A stretch of 64,000 nt of DNA, taken from assembly GCF_000472965.1 (NCBI RefSeq), contig NZ_AXAU01000018.1, forward strand, positions 1 to 64,000, in the 5' to 3' direction. Within the stretch, counting starts at the first letter, position 1. Each line of letters starts with the position of its first letter. Positions 7,778 through 16,876 of the stretch are shown piece by piece. Source of the DNA: Bradyrhizobium murdochi. Its GTDB lineage: Bacteria > Pseudomonadota > Alphaproteobacteria > Rhizobiales > Xanthobacteraceae. A model generated the notes under the pieces. The model did not search any database. It saw nothing but the letters and a program-made list of their open reading frames with translations, and was not told the DNA's origin. A program made the position numbers and the translations under genes.

Positions 7778-10483
7778 ATGGCTGACAGCAACCGGCAGGC
7801 AGGACGGAAGAATTCGATTCCGGCGCAGGCCCTCGTCTGTCTGCTCGCCATTGCTGCGCCGTGCGGGCTGGCGTGGGGGGCCGCATCCTCCAGCGGCTTT
7901 GCGCCGGCGAGCTATGTCGGGGAATTCGATTCCACCATGGTCTGGGAGTTCCTGATCGGCGGGATCGTCGTCGCCTCCTTCCTGGCCGCGATCGGCATCT
8001 GGATTTTGTCGGCGCTACGCGGGGCGAAGCGCGCGCAATTGCAGCGCAGCGCGTTCATCAGTTCGGCGCTCAATAATCTCAACCAGGGCGTGATGATGAC
8101 CAACGCGCAAAACCGCGTGGTCTTCTGCAACGACCGTTTCCTCGAAATGTACGGGCTGAGCCGCACTGAAATTTCGAGCAGCATGACCGGCCGCGAAATG
8201 CTCGAACTGCGGCGCGAGCGGGGACTGCTCAATCTCACCGTCGAAGAGTTCGGCAACCTTGCACGCCGCCCGGAAGGTGTCGTCACCGAACTGCCGAACG
8301 GCCGATCGGTGTTGTCGAAGATTTTCCGCCTGCCCAATGGCGGGACGATCGGAACGCATGAGGATTGCACCGAGCAGCGCCAGTTGTCGCGCAAGCTGGC
8401 ATCGACCACCAAGTTTCTGGAATCGGTGCTCGACAACGTTCCGGTCTGCGTCGCCGCCAAGAACATCGAGGACGGCCGCTATATCTTCGCCAACCGTGCG
8501 TTCGAGCGATTCTCGCGCTTCTCCCGCGATCACATCATCGGCAAGCGCGCCGACGAGATCTTCACGCCCGAAACCGCAAAGAGCATCGAGGCGGCGGACC
8601 AGGCGGCGCTGAACGCGCCGGAAGGTTACCAGCGCAGCGAATATGTCGTCGAGCGGGGCGATAACAAACGCGTTCTCTCCTCCAACCGCGTGGTCGCGCG
8701 CAACGAGAACAACAAGCCGGAATTCCTGATCGCGCTGTTCGACGACGTCACCGACCGCCGGTCACTGTCGCGCGAACTCGAAAACACCAAGAAGTTTCTC
8801 GAGCTGGTGGTCGACAACATCCCGGTATCGCTGATCGTGGAGCGCGTCAGCGATGGGCGCTACCTGCTCGCCAACCGCAGCGCCGAGACCATTCTCAATC
8901 GCCGCCGCGAGGATGCCACCGGCCTGACCGCTACCGACATCTTCAATCCGCGCGAAGCCAAGCTGATCATCGCGCGCGACGAGGCCGCGATCAAGAAGCG
9001 CGGCCTGCTCACCGAGGAGCACCCGATATCCACCAAGGACGGGCTGCGGCTGTTCCTGACCCGCCGCATGACGGTGCTCGACGAGGCCGGCGAGCCGCAA
9101 TATCTGATCAAGACCCATGAGGACGTCACCGATCGTCGCCAGACCGAGTCGCGGATGGCGCACATGGCCTACCATGACGGCCTGACGGATCTGCCGAACC
9201 GCGCCGCCTTCCTGCAGGCGCTGGCCCAGATGATCGAGGCCTGTGCCGGCACGGACGAGGAATTCGCGGTGCTGTGCGTCGACCTCGACGGCTTGAAGGA
9301 AATCAACGACGTGTTCGGTCACGCAATGGGCGACAAGCTACTGATCGAGGTTGCGGGCCGCATCCAGGCCTGCGCCCGGGGTGGCGTGGTGGCCCGGCTC
9401 TCCGGCGACGAGTTCGGCCTGATCATCGACGGCAAACAGCCGGAGGCGGGCAAGGCGCTTGCCGAAAAACTCGCGCAGACGATGTCGGACGAGTTCGTGA
9501 TCGACGGTAAGTCGGTGCGTACCGGGGTGACGACCGGCATCTCGGTATTTCCGCATAATGGTTCGGATGCGGCTTCGCTGCTGGCCAATTCCGGCGCGGC
9601 GTTGTTCCGCGCCAAGCAGAAGTCGCGTGGCTCGATCAGCATTTTCGAACCGGAGATGGACCAGCAGATTCGCGACCGCCGCGTGCTGCACCAGGATCTC
9701 TCGATGGCGATCAGGAACGGCGAATTGTCGCTGTACTATCAGCCGCAGGCCGCGGCGGGCTCGACGATCGCTGACAGCAAGGTCATCGGCTTCGAGGCGC
9801 TGGCGCGCTGGATACATCCGGTGCGCGGCTTCGTGTCACCAGGCGATTTCATTCCACTTGCCGAAGAAAGCGGCCTGATCGTCGAAATGGGCGTCTGGAT
9901 CCTGCGCGAAGCCTGCCGGGAGGCTGCCTCCTGGCCGGTGCCGATGCAGATCGCCGTCAACCTGTCGCCGGCGCAATTCATGCATGGCGATTTGGTCAGC
10001 CTGGTGCATTCGATCCTGCTCGAGACTGGCCTCGCGCCCGACCGGCTCGAGCTCGAGATCACCGAAGGCGTGCTGATCGAGGATTTTGACCGCGGTCTGG
10101 CACTGCTGCGGCGGCTGAAGGCGCTCGGCGTGCGCATCTCGATGGACGATTTCGGTTCCGGCTATTCCTCGCTGAGCTATCTGCAGGCCTTCCCGTTCGA
10201 CAAGATCAAGATCGACCGCGCCTTCGTGATGAATCTCGGGCGCAATCCGCAATCGGCGGCGATCGTGCGCGCCGTCATCGATCTCGGCCACGGCCTCGAA
10301 ATGTCGATTGTTGCCGAAGGCGTGGAGACCCAGGAACAGCTCGGCTTCCTCGCCGACGAGGGCTGCGACGCGGTGCAGGGCTATTTCCTCGGCAAGCCCC
10401 AACCTATCGGGCACTACGCCGGGCTGGTCGGCCGCAGTGCCGCAAATGCCGTCGAGACTGCGCGCAAGCTCGCCAGCGCCTGA
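7778..10483 (+). CDS. Membrane PAS-GGDEF-EAL c-di-GMP regulator
   Basis: The 901-residue protein has two hydrophobic segments near the N-terminus (about 17-38 and 55-80), three PAS-type sensory domains (about 95-205, 210-330, 335-455), a GGDEF domain and a C-terminal EAL domain. The cyclase motif reads SGDEF (near residue 542) and lacks the RxxD inhibitory site. The EAL domain looks competent: FEALARW near 673, the DDFGSGYSSL loop and AEGVET are present. It probably hydrolyses c-di-GMP in response to a signal sensed by the PAS domains; the GGDEF may be active or may only bind GTP. GTG/ATG choices are limited; ATG 7778 follows a G-rich stretch. Confidence 0.92.
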   Translation: MADSNRQAGRKNSIPAQALVCLLAIAAPCGLAWGAASSSGFAPASYVGEFDSTMVWEFLIGGIVVASFLAAIGIWILSALRGAKRAQLQRSAFISSALNNLNQGVMMTNAQNRVVFCNDRFLEMYGLSRTEISSSMTGREMLELRRERGLLNLTVEEFGNLARRPEGVVTELPNGRSVLSKIFRLPNGGTIGTHEDCTEQRQLSRKLASTTKFLESVLDNVPVCVAAKNIEDGRYIFANRAFERFSRFSRDHIIGKRADEIFTPETAKSIEAADQAALNAPEGYQRSEYVVERGDNKRVLSSNRVVARNENNKPEFLIALFDDVTDRRSLSRELENTKKFLELVVDNIPVSLIVERVSDGRYLLANRSAETILNRRREDATGLTATDIFNPREAKLIIARDEAAIKKRGLLTEEHPISTKDGLRLFLTRRMTVLDEAGEPQYLIKTHEDVTDRRQTESRMAHMAYHDGLTDLPNRAAFLQALAQMIEACAGTDEEFAVLCVDLDGLKEINDVFGHAMGDKLLIEVAGRIQACARGGVVARLSGDEFGLIIDGKQPEAGKALAEKLAQTMSDEFVIDGKSVRTGVTTGISVFPHNGSDAASLLANSGAALFRAKQKSRGSISIFEPEMDQQIRDRRVLHQDLSMAIRNGELSLYYQPQAAAGSTIADSKVIGFEALARWIHPVRGFVSPGDFIPLAEESGLIVEMGVWILREACREAASWPVPMQIAVNLSPAQFMHGDLVSLVHSILLETGLAPDRLELEITEGVLIEDFDRGLALLRRLKALGVRISMDDFGSGYSSLSYLQAFPFDKIKIDRAFVMNLGRNPQSAAIVRAVIDLGHGLEMSIVAEGVETQEQLGFLADEGCDAVQGYFLGKPQPIGHYAGLVGRSAANAVETARKLASA

Positions 10484-10646
10484 TTCCGCTGAACTGCGTC
10501 ACCTATGTCTCACGACCCAATGATGCCATCGAGCGCGTAAGCTTTCGGGCTTTTCGGATTTGAGCTCGATGATGCCTTTGCTTGCCTTCTTTTGCAGGCC
10601 CGGCTACTTTGACGGCCTATCTGAATCGAGAAAGGAGGGCTGCGCG

Positions 10647-10718
10647 GTGACGAAATTTCTCCGGCACTATCGCCAGCGTGGCCCCGTCAACGCCCTGCAA
10701 ATGCGTTTGCAGGGCTGA
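10647..10718 (+). CDS. Putative leader peptide of the ABC-F gene, 23 codons
   Basis: A GTG codon lies eight bases after AAGGAGG, the strongest ribosome binding site seen in the window, and opens a 23-codon frame ending in TGA at 10716-10718. The peptide is basic and starts VTKFLRHYRQRG. The last eight codons are built on a perfect 10-bp hairpin (10692-10715), which is not expected by chance in an unselected stretch. It sits 170 bases ahead of the ABC-F gene in the same direction. Leader peptides that stall ribosomes are a known control device of antibiotic-resistance ABC-F genes. Translation is inferred, not shown. Confidence 0.6.
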   Translation: MTKFLRHYRQRGPVNALQMRLQG

Positions 10719-10880
10719 CCAGAGACCTTTCGCAAATCCCTTCCTGGTCTGCCCCGTCGCAATGCGGCGTCGAACGTCTGCTCGCTCGCGCCTGCATTTC
10801 GGTAACTCGCCGCGCTCCGACACCAACATCCGGTGATGGCTGCATGCCCCGGACGTCGTGATCGCCGGCAAGACCAGGGA
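10692..10880 (+). promoter_or_regulatory. Putative translational attenuator of the ABC-F gene
   Basis: Three competing structures can be drawn. First, GCCCTGCAAA (10692-10701) and TTTGCAGGGC (10706-10715) form a perfect 10-bp hairpin with loop TGCG. Second, GGCTGACCAG (10713-10722) pairs with CTGGTCTGCC (10744-10753) at 9 of 10 positions. Third, CCTGGTCTGCC (10743-10753) pairs with GGCAAGACCAGG (10867-10878) with one bulged A. The last arm overlaps the ribosome binding site AGGGA (10876-10880), six bases before ATG 10887. The first and third arms are near-copies competing for one partner. No T-run follows the hairpins, which favours translational over transcriptional control. Confidence 0.55.
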
Positions 10881-10886
10881 TAGATC

Positions 10887-12416
10887 ATGACCGTCATCAA
10901 CATCCGCAATCTCGGCGTGACGCTGAATGCTCCGCTGTTTTCCCGACTGAACCTTGTTGTTAGTGCCGGTGACCGTATCGGGCTCGTCGCAGCCAATGGG
11001 CGCGGCAAATCCACGCTGCTGCGCTGTATTGCCGGCCTGATGGAGCCAGGGGAAGGCGAGGTCACCAGATCGCGAGGACTGACCATCGGCTATGTCGAGC
11101 AGGAGGTGCCGGCGGTGCTGATGGATACGCCGCTTGATGCGGCGGTGCTCGAGGCGCTGCCCGTCGACCGACGGGCAAGCGAAAGCTGGCGAGTCGAAAT
11201 GGCCCTGGAGTCGCTGGAGGTGCCTGAGGCGCTGCGGCGGAGGCCGCTGAAGCAACTGAGTGGCGGCTGGCAGCGGCTTGCCTTGCTTGCCCGCGTCGTG
11301 GTGACCGAGTCCGACGTGTTGTTGCTCGACGAGCCAACCAACCATCTGGACCTCGCCAGGATCCGTCAGCTAGAAGATTGGCTGAACGCGCTGCCGCGCG
11401 ATATGCCGATCGTGATATCGAGCCATGACCGTGCCTTTCTCGACGCCACCACGAACCGCACGGTATTTTTGCGACCCGAGCAGTCACAAATATTTTCGCT
11501 GCCCTATACGCGGGCCCGCGCCGCGCTCAGCGAGGTGGTGGATGCATCGGATGAGCGGCGCTACCAACGTGACGTAAAGGCGGCCCAGCAGCTTCGCCAG
11601 CGCGCTGCAAAGCTCAACAATATCGGGGTCAATTCCGGTAGCGACCTCCTGTTGCAAAAGACGAAGCAACTGAAGCAGCGGGCCGAGGAGCTGGAAGATT
11701 CAGCAAAGCCCGCGCACCTGGAGCGATCCGCGGGGACGATCAAGCTGGCCAATCGCGGAACGCATGCCAAGGTTTTGATTGCGCTGGACGATGCCGCCGT
11801 CGCCGCCCCGGACGGCAGGTTGCTGTTCAAGACCGGCAAGCAGTTCGTCTGCAAGGGAGACCGGATCGTGCTCTTGGGATCGAACGGGGCGGGCAAGACC
11901 CGGCTTGTCGCGACGCTGCGTCAGGCGATCGAAAGCCCGGAAGCCATGCAGGCCGGTATCAAGGTTACGCAGTCGCTTGCTCTCGGATATTGCGGCCAGG
12001 ATCTTGCCGATCTTGCCGATGCAGACACGCCGATGCGCACGATCGTCAGCCGATTCGACGTTGGTGATCAGCGGGCGCGCACATTGCTGGCCGGCGCAGG
12101 CCTGTCGGTTGCGATGCAGAGCCGTCCGATCGGCCGGCTTTCCGGCGGACAGAAGGCGCGTCTCGGCATGCTTTTGCTGCGGCTTGCCCGGCCAAACTTC
12201 TATCTGCTCGATGAGCCGACCAATCACCTGGACATCGAGGGGCAGGAGGCGCTGGAAGACGAGTTGCTGGAGCATCAGGCAAGCTGCCTGCTGGTTTCAC
12301 ATGATCGCAACTTCATGCGCACGGTCGGAAACCGGTTCTGGCTGATCGAAAAGAAGAAGCTGGTGGAACTGGAGGGACCGGAGCGCTTCTTCGCATCGAT
12401 CGGCGCAACCGGCTGA
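10887..12416 (+). CDS. ABC-F family ATPase
   Basis: The 509-residue protein has two ABC ATPase domains and no membrane segments, the layout of ABC-F translation factors. Domain 1 has Walker A ANGRGKST (36-43), signature LSGGW and Walker B LLLLDEPTNHLD; domain 2 has GSNGAGKTR (about 330), LSGGQ (about 417) and LLDEPTNHLD. A charged linker of about 80 residues (about 195-275, with KAAQQLRQRAAKLNN and QKTKQLKQRAEELED) corresponds to the interdomain arm that enters the ribosome near the P-site tRNA. Some members rescue ribosomes from antibiotics and others are housekeeping factors. The attenuator-like leader suggests an inducible, possibly resistance-type role; this is inference. Confidence 0.88.
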   Translation: MTVINIRNLGVTLNAPLFSRLNLVVSAGDRIGLVAANGRGKSTLLRCIAGLMEPGEGEVTRSRGLTIGYVEQEVPAVLMDTPLDAAVLEALPVDRRASESWRVEMALESLEVPEALRRRPLKQLSGGWQRLALLARVVVTESDVLLLDEPTNHLDLARIRQLEDWLNALPRDMPIVISSHDRAFLDATTNRTVFLRPEQSQIFSLPYTRARAALSEVVDASDERRYQRDVKAAQQLRQRAAKLNNIGVNSGSDLLLQKTKQLKQRAEELEDSAKPAHLERSAGTIKLANRGTHAKVLIALDDAAVAAPDGRLLFKTGKQFVCKGDRIVLLGSNGAGKTRLVATLRQAIESPEAMQAGIKVTQSLALGYCGQDLADLADADTPMRTIVSRFDVGDQRARTLLAGAGLSVAMQSRPIGRLSGGQKARLGMLLLRLARPNFYLLDEPTNHLDIEGQEALEDELLEHQASCLLVSHDRNFMRTVGNRFWLIEKKKLVELEGPERFFASIGATG

Positions 12417-12509
12417 GCGGCGCTTGATTGATTTCCAGGAGCGGCATCCACTTTTAGCCATCATGCCCTAGTGTAGTGAAGTCAGCTTCTCTCCAGTCAC
12501 CCATAGCGT

Positions 12510-13970
12510 ATGGCGGACTACGATCTCGCGATCATTGGCGGCGGGTTGAACGGCGTCAGCATCGCGCGGGACGCCGCCGGTCGCGGCTTGCGCGTCATCC
12601 TGCTGGAGCAGGGCGATCTCGCTGCGGGCGCCTCGTCGGCCTCGCCGCGGCTGATTCACGGTGATCTGGCAAGCCTTGAGCGCCGGCATTTCCTGCGGGT
12701 TCGCACAGCGCTCGCCGAGCGCGATATCTGGCTCAGGATCGCGCCGCATCTGGTGCGCCCGATGCGCTTTGCGATTCCCGCCCATTCGGATGAACGCCCG
12801 GACTGGCAGTTGCGCTCATGGCTTCTGTTGTACGACCGGCTGGCCTCGCGCAGCGGTCTGCCGGCCTCGGCGACTGTCGACGTCACGCATCATCCGATCG
12901 GCAACGCGCTGAAGCGGCCGTTCGGCACCGCCTTCGAGTATTCCGACTGTGTCGTGGACGATTCCCGGCTGGTGGTGCTCACGGCCGTCGATGCCGCGGC
13001 GCGCGGCGCGGTGATTCGCACCGGCGCGCGCTGCACCCGAGCCGAACGGGGCAAGGAATGGCGGCTGGTGACGATCGACCGCGGCTTTCGCCAGGCGATC
13101 ACGGCAAGGGCGATCGTCAACGCCAGCGGCGCCTGGACGTCGTCCGTCGCCGAGATGGTGTTGCGCGTGCCGCCGCCGAAGGTTGCCGCCGAGCAGATGG
13201 ACCAAATCGTGGTCCGCCGTCTGTTCGACAGCGACAATATCTATGTATTCCAGAACAGCGATGGACGGCTGATTTTCGCCAGCCCCTATGAGCGCGATTT
13301 TACCCTGATCGGCACCGCCAGCCATGCTTTCAAGGGCGATCCCGCCATCGTTGCGATGGCGGCCGGTGACGTCGCCTATCTCTGCGATGCGGCGAACCGC
13401 TATTTCCGCGAGCGCATCGAGACGGTGGACGTGGTGCGTACGCTTTCCGGGGCCAACGTGGTGCGGAACGCCGCGAGCGGACGCGACGGGGCGATGACGC
13501 TCGACCACGGCCGCGGAAAAGCGCCGCTGCTCACCGTGTTTGGCGGCGACGTCACGACGTCGCGGCTGCGCGCAGAGCAGGCGGTCACGAAGCTGACGCC
13601 GTTCTATCCGATGTCGCCGCGCTGGACCGCAACGGCGCCGCTGCCCGGCGGCGATTTTGCCTGGGACCGCTTCGACAACGAGGTCGAGGAGGTGCGCGAG
13701 CGCTGGCGGTTTCTCGGCGAGGAAGAGGCGAGGCGCCTGGTCGGCGCCTACGGAACGAACGCCAAGGAGATCCTTGGCGACGCCAAAGAGCGCGGCGACC
13801 TCGGCCCGGCCTTCGGACCAGAATTGACGGGCGCCGAAGTGCGCTATCTCATGCAGCAGGAATGGGCGCGTTTTCCGGACGATGTCTTGTGGCGGCGCTC
13901 GAAGCTTGGCCTCACCATGCCGCCCGCGGACCGCGAGGCGCTAGCGGCGTTCATGGCGGCGGCTATGTGA
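12510..13970 (+). CDS. glpD: Glycerol-3-phosphate dehydrogenase-like FAD protein
   Basis: The 486-residue protein matches GlpD: FAD motif IIGGGLNGVSIARDAAGRG at the N-terminus, LLEQGDLAAGASSAS, and a C-terminal helical part with VRYLMQQEWARFPDDVLWRRSKLGL. GlpD oxidises sn-glycerol-3-phosphate at the inner membrane and feeds electrons to quinone. One conserved stretch is altered: the usual LIHGGLRYLE reads LIHGDLASLE here (about residues 48-57). That leaves open whether the substrate is still glycerol-3-phosphate. The cyclase gene follows after 14 bases, so the two are probably co-transcribed. Confidence 0.8.
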   Translation: MADYDLAIIGGGLNGVSIARDAAGRGLRVILLEQGDLAAGASSASPRLIHGDLASLERRHFLRVRTALAERDIWLRIAPHLVRPMRFAIPAHSDERPDWQLRSWLLLYDRLASRSGLPASATVDVTHHPIGNALKRPFGTAFEYSDCVVDDSRLVVLTAVDAAARGAVIRTGARCTRAERGKEWRLVTIDRGFRQAITARAIVNASGAWTSSVAEMVLRVPPPKVAAEQMDQIVVRRLFDSDNIYVFQNSDGRLIFASPYERDFTLIGTASHAFKGDPAIVAMAAGDVAYLCDAANRYFRERIETVDVVRTLSGANVVRNAASGRDGAMTLDHGRGKAPLLTVFGGDVTTSRLRAEQAVTKLTPFYPMSPRWTATAPLPGGDFAWDRFDNEVEEVRERWRFLGEEEARRLVGAYGTNAKEILGDAKERGDLGPAFGPELTGAEVRYLMQQEWARFPDDVLWRRSKLGLTMPPADREALAAFMAAAM

Positions 13971-13984
13971 GGAATGGATCGGAC

Positions 13985-15001
13985 ATGCGGGGCGTGATCA
14001 GGCCAACTGTTGTCCTGGCGATCATCGGCTTGCTCGGGGGAGTGGCCTATCGCTATTTCATCGACGATCCGACTGAAGCAACGCCGTCGTACTATCTCCG
14101 GAGCAGCTTGCACGGGATGGGCATAACGCTGGCCGCGTGGGGCGTTCATCTCTACTTCACGTCGCGGCGAAGTGAGTGGATCAGCAAGTGGCCGCTGCTG
14201 ATGGATCTGGCGGTGCGCTCCGCCACGATGGCCATCGTGGTCGCGAGCGCGGCGCTGGTCTTACAGGTGGCGCTGTACTGGGAATGGATCGAGACGAAGT
14301 GGCTGATTGACCAGTTTCCCATTGTCGTTGCGTTTAGCTTCTTCGCGTCCCTGCTCGTCCTGTCAATCTTCGAACTGACACGGCTGGTTGGTAGTCGCGT
14401 ACTCTTTAATGTAGCGCTCGGGCGCTACCGAAGCCCGGTGCGGGAGGCCCGCGTATTGATGTTTCTCGATCTGGCAGGCTCGACCTCGCTCGCCGAGACG
14501 ATGGGAGAATTGCGCGTGCAGGGCCTGCTCACCCGATTCTTCTTCGACATCGACGGCGCGATCGTCGCGCATGGCGGCGAGGTTCACGCCTATGTCGGTG
14601 ATGAAGTCATTGTGACGTGGCCGCTCGATGACAGGATGTCGGCGGGCCGCTGCATCGACTGCTTCTTCGCGATTGCCGACAGCATCGCTCAAAAAGCGGA
14701 CGTCTACAGGCAGGAGTTCGGCATGGTGCCGAGCTTCCGCGCCGGCCTGCATGCCGGTCACGTCGTGATCAGCGAGTGCGGCAGCTCGCGCCGTCAGCTT
14801 GCCTATTTCGGCGATACCGTGAACGTGACGGCGCGGCTGCAGGAGCACTGCAAGGAGGTTGGCCGGAACTTGCTGGTGTCTTCCGACCTGCTGCGCCACA
14901 TGAAGCTGAAGCCGGTTTTCGCCGTCGAAGCGCTCGGCAAGGTTCGCTTGCGCGGCCGCGCGGCGGCAATCGAGGTGTTTGCCATCGAGCGACGTGGCTG
15001 A
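13985..15001 (+). CDS. Membrane class III adenylate/guanylate cyclase
   Basis: The 338-residue protein has about four membrane helices (residues 5-25, 40-58, 75-98, 108-135) and a C-terminal class III cyclase domain. The two metal-binding Asp residues are in MFLDLAGST and AYVGDEVIVTW; the transition-state Asn and Arg are in GDTVNVTARLQ. The Lys that normally lies three residues before the second GD and reads adenine is Ala here. ATG 13985 is 14 bases after the glpD-like stop, with GGA upstream. Product (cAMP or cGMP) and signal are unknown. Confidence 0.85.
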   Translation: MRGVIRPTVVLAIIGLLGGVAYRYFIDDPTEATPSYYLRSSLHGMGITLAAWGVHLYFTSRRSEWISKWPLLMDLAVRSATMAIVVASAALVLQVALYWEWIETKWLIDQFPIVVAFSFFASLLVLSIFELTRLVGSRVLFNVALGRYRSPVREARVLMFLDLAGSTSLAETMGELRVQGLLTRFFFDIDGAIVAHGGEVHAYVGDEVIVTWPLDDRMSAGRCIDCFFAIADSIAQKADVYRQEFGMVPSFRAGLHAGHVVISECGSSRRQLAYFGDTVNVTARLQEHCKEVGRNLLVSSDLLRHMKLKPVFAVEALGKVRLRGRAAAIEVFAIERRG

Positions 15002-15023
15002 TGGTCGGGCGAGCCTGCCTCGC

Positions 15024-16334
15024 CTAGTTTTGCTGCGCTTGCCGCGACCAGGCCTCGTCACGCGCCGAAGGCCTGCGGTCAAGCCGGGCCGAGATGCGGC
15101 TCGCGGCCGCTTCGCCGCGACCGGCGCGAAGATACGCCACGATCAGCGTGTCCTCCCACAATTCGCGCTGGGCGTGACTGCCGCCGATCCGCGTCAACTC
15201 GGCAAGGGCCGGTTCGAGCAAGCGGATCGCCTCCGCATTGTCGCCTTCCGCAAACGCCCGGATGCCGCGGCAGAGGTCGATGGCGGCCTGCCCTGGCAAC
15301 AGCTTGCCGTCGGCTGCGCGTGCTTCGAGCTGCGCCAGTCGCGTTTCCAGCGCATCGCTGCCGGTCATTGCGGTGGCCAGCGCAAAATGAACGTCGGCAA
15401 AATGTGCGCCGGCTTGCGGAAAGTACTTTTCGCCATAGGCGGCGATATCCCGCCAATGCGCCTCCAGCCCGGTCTGGCCGGCCAGCGCAAGCCGCCACAG
15501 CAGCGAGGCGCCGTCGGTGAAGATGTTCAGCGGCGGATACGGCCGGTCCGCCGGCTTGATATGCTTCTCGTAGATCGCAAGCGCGCCGTCGAGATCGCCG
15601 GCGTCGAGCAACGTCAACGCGACGTGCCAGGCCAGATGCCCATGCAGAAAGCTCTGGCGGTCATGCGCGGGCATCCATTGCGAAAGGAAGCGGCGGCCGG
15701 CCTCCATGTCGCCCTGCTCGAACATCGCATGCGAGAGGCCATGCGCCGCGTTGGCGTTGGCCGATCGCAGCCCCACCGCGCGCTCGGACAGCATCCGGCC
15801 GGTGGAGAGATTTCCCGCCTCGGTGTGCGACCAACCGAGGTAGCTGACAAACCACCAGTCCTCGCCATAATGGCGTGCGTGGCGTTCGCAGATCGCGAGC
15901 TTGGCCGCATCGTGATCGGGACGGCCCGAGAACGCGTAGAGACCGAACGCGCCGAGCAGGATTGATAGCACCTGCGCATCGCGCGGATATTCGTCGAGAT
16001 GCGCCTCGGCGCCGTTCACCGCGACCTTCGGCTTGCTCTCGATCACGGCGGCCATGATCTCGACATGGCTTTTTTCGCGCGGGCTCGCGCCGGCGGCCAG
16101 TTCGCGGGCTTGCACCGCGACCGCACGCGCCTTGCTGCCCTCCATGTTGAGCTGATGCAGCCGGGCGCGGCCGATATGCGCCAGCGCAAAACCGGGATCT
16201 TCGGCAATCGCCTTGTCGAAGGCGTCCTCGGCACCGTGCCACGCCGACAGCATGCAGTCGACGCCGTCGCGATAATGCGCCGCGGCGCGATCCGAGGCGG
16301 TTGTCAGCGGGAGGTCATATCTGTCGCGGTTCAT
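15024..16334 (-). CDS. TPR protein of the TTC38 type
   Basis: The 436-residue soluble protein is made of degenerate TPR-like helical repeats. The order of phrases (DAFDKAIAEDPGFALAHIGRARLH, NANAAHGLSHAMFEQGDMEAG, GHLAWHVALTLLDAGD) resembles tetratricopeptide repeat protein 38, a family found in bacteria and animals with no settled function. No signal peptide is visible. It is convergent with the cyclase gene. Confidence 0.75.
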   Translation of the reverse strand: MNRDRYDLPLTTASDRAAAHYRDGVDCMLSAWHGAEDAFDKAIAEDPGFALAHIGRARLHQLNMEGSKARAVAVQARELAAGASPREKSHVEIMAAVIESKPKVAVNGAEAHLDEYPRDAQVLSILLGAFGLYAFSGRPDHDAAKLAICERHARHYGEDWWFVSYLGWSHTEAGNLSTGRMLSERAVGLRSANANAAHGLSHAMFEQGDMEAGRRFLSQWMPAHDRQSFLHGHLAWHVALTLLDAGDLDGALAIYEKHIKPADRPYPPLNIFTDGASLLWRLALAGQTGLEAHWRDIAAYGEKYFPQAGAHFADVHFALATAMTGSDALETRLAQLEARAADGKLLPGQAAIDLCRGIRAFAEGDNAEAIRLLEPALAELTRIGGSHAQRELWEDTLIVAYLRAGRGEAAASRISARLDRRPSARDEAWSRQAQQN

Positions 16335-16375
16335 CGTTCTTGTCTTGTCCTAGGAGCGCGATGACATCGTCAGGT

Positions 16376-16876
16376 CTAGAAATCGAGCTTGTCGCGTATG
16401 GCATCGATGCCTGCTTTGGCGCAGGCTTCGTCCGCGTCGCCGCCAGGAGCCCCGGAGACGCCGACAGCGCCCACCAGCGAACCCGCCGCTTCGACCGTCA
16501 GCCCGCCGCCGATGATGACGGCGCCCTGCAGATCGCGGATTCCGGACTGCATCGTTCCGGGCTGGCTGTTGGCGACGAGTTCGGCCGTGCTGGTGCGAAA
16601 GCTCACCGCCGTCCATGCCTTGCCCGAAGCGGTCGAAACCGTATGTGCGCCTGCAAAGCGGTCGCGCAGCAGCACCTGCGTCACGCCGAAACGATCGACG
16701 ACAGCGACCGTCACCTGAAAGCCGCGCTTGCGGCAATCCGCCAGCGTCGCGCGCGCCAGATCGAGCGCCACCTCGGGGCTCAGCGATTTGTAGGTGACGA
16801 GGGCTTCCTGGGCGGCGGCCGAGTTGGCGAGCAGGCAAGAGATCGCCGTCGCTGTCACCAAATTCCGAACGGTCAT
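16376..16876 (-). CDS. Secreted GlcG/HbpS-type heme-binding domain protein
   Basis: The 166-residue protein begins with a signal peptide (cut after about AANSAAAQ) and then one DUF336/GlcG domain: SLSPEVALDLARATLADCRKRG, VAVVDRFGVTQVLLRD, and the glycine-rich end VIIGGGLTVEAAGSLVGAVGVSGAPGG. Members bind heme or are linked to glycolate use; the ligand here is unknown. ATG 16876 has GGGAGAG just upstream. It is divergent from the ABC importer at 17025. Confidence 0.85.
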   Translation of the reverse strand: MTVRNLVTATAISCLLANSAAAQEALVTYKSLSPEVALDLARATLADCRKRGFQVTVAVVDRFGVTQVLLRDRFAGAHTVSTASGKAWTAVSFRTSTAELVANSQPGTMQSGIRDLQGAVIIGGGLTVEAAGSLVGAVGVSGAPGGDADEACAKAGIDAIRDKLDF

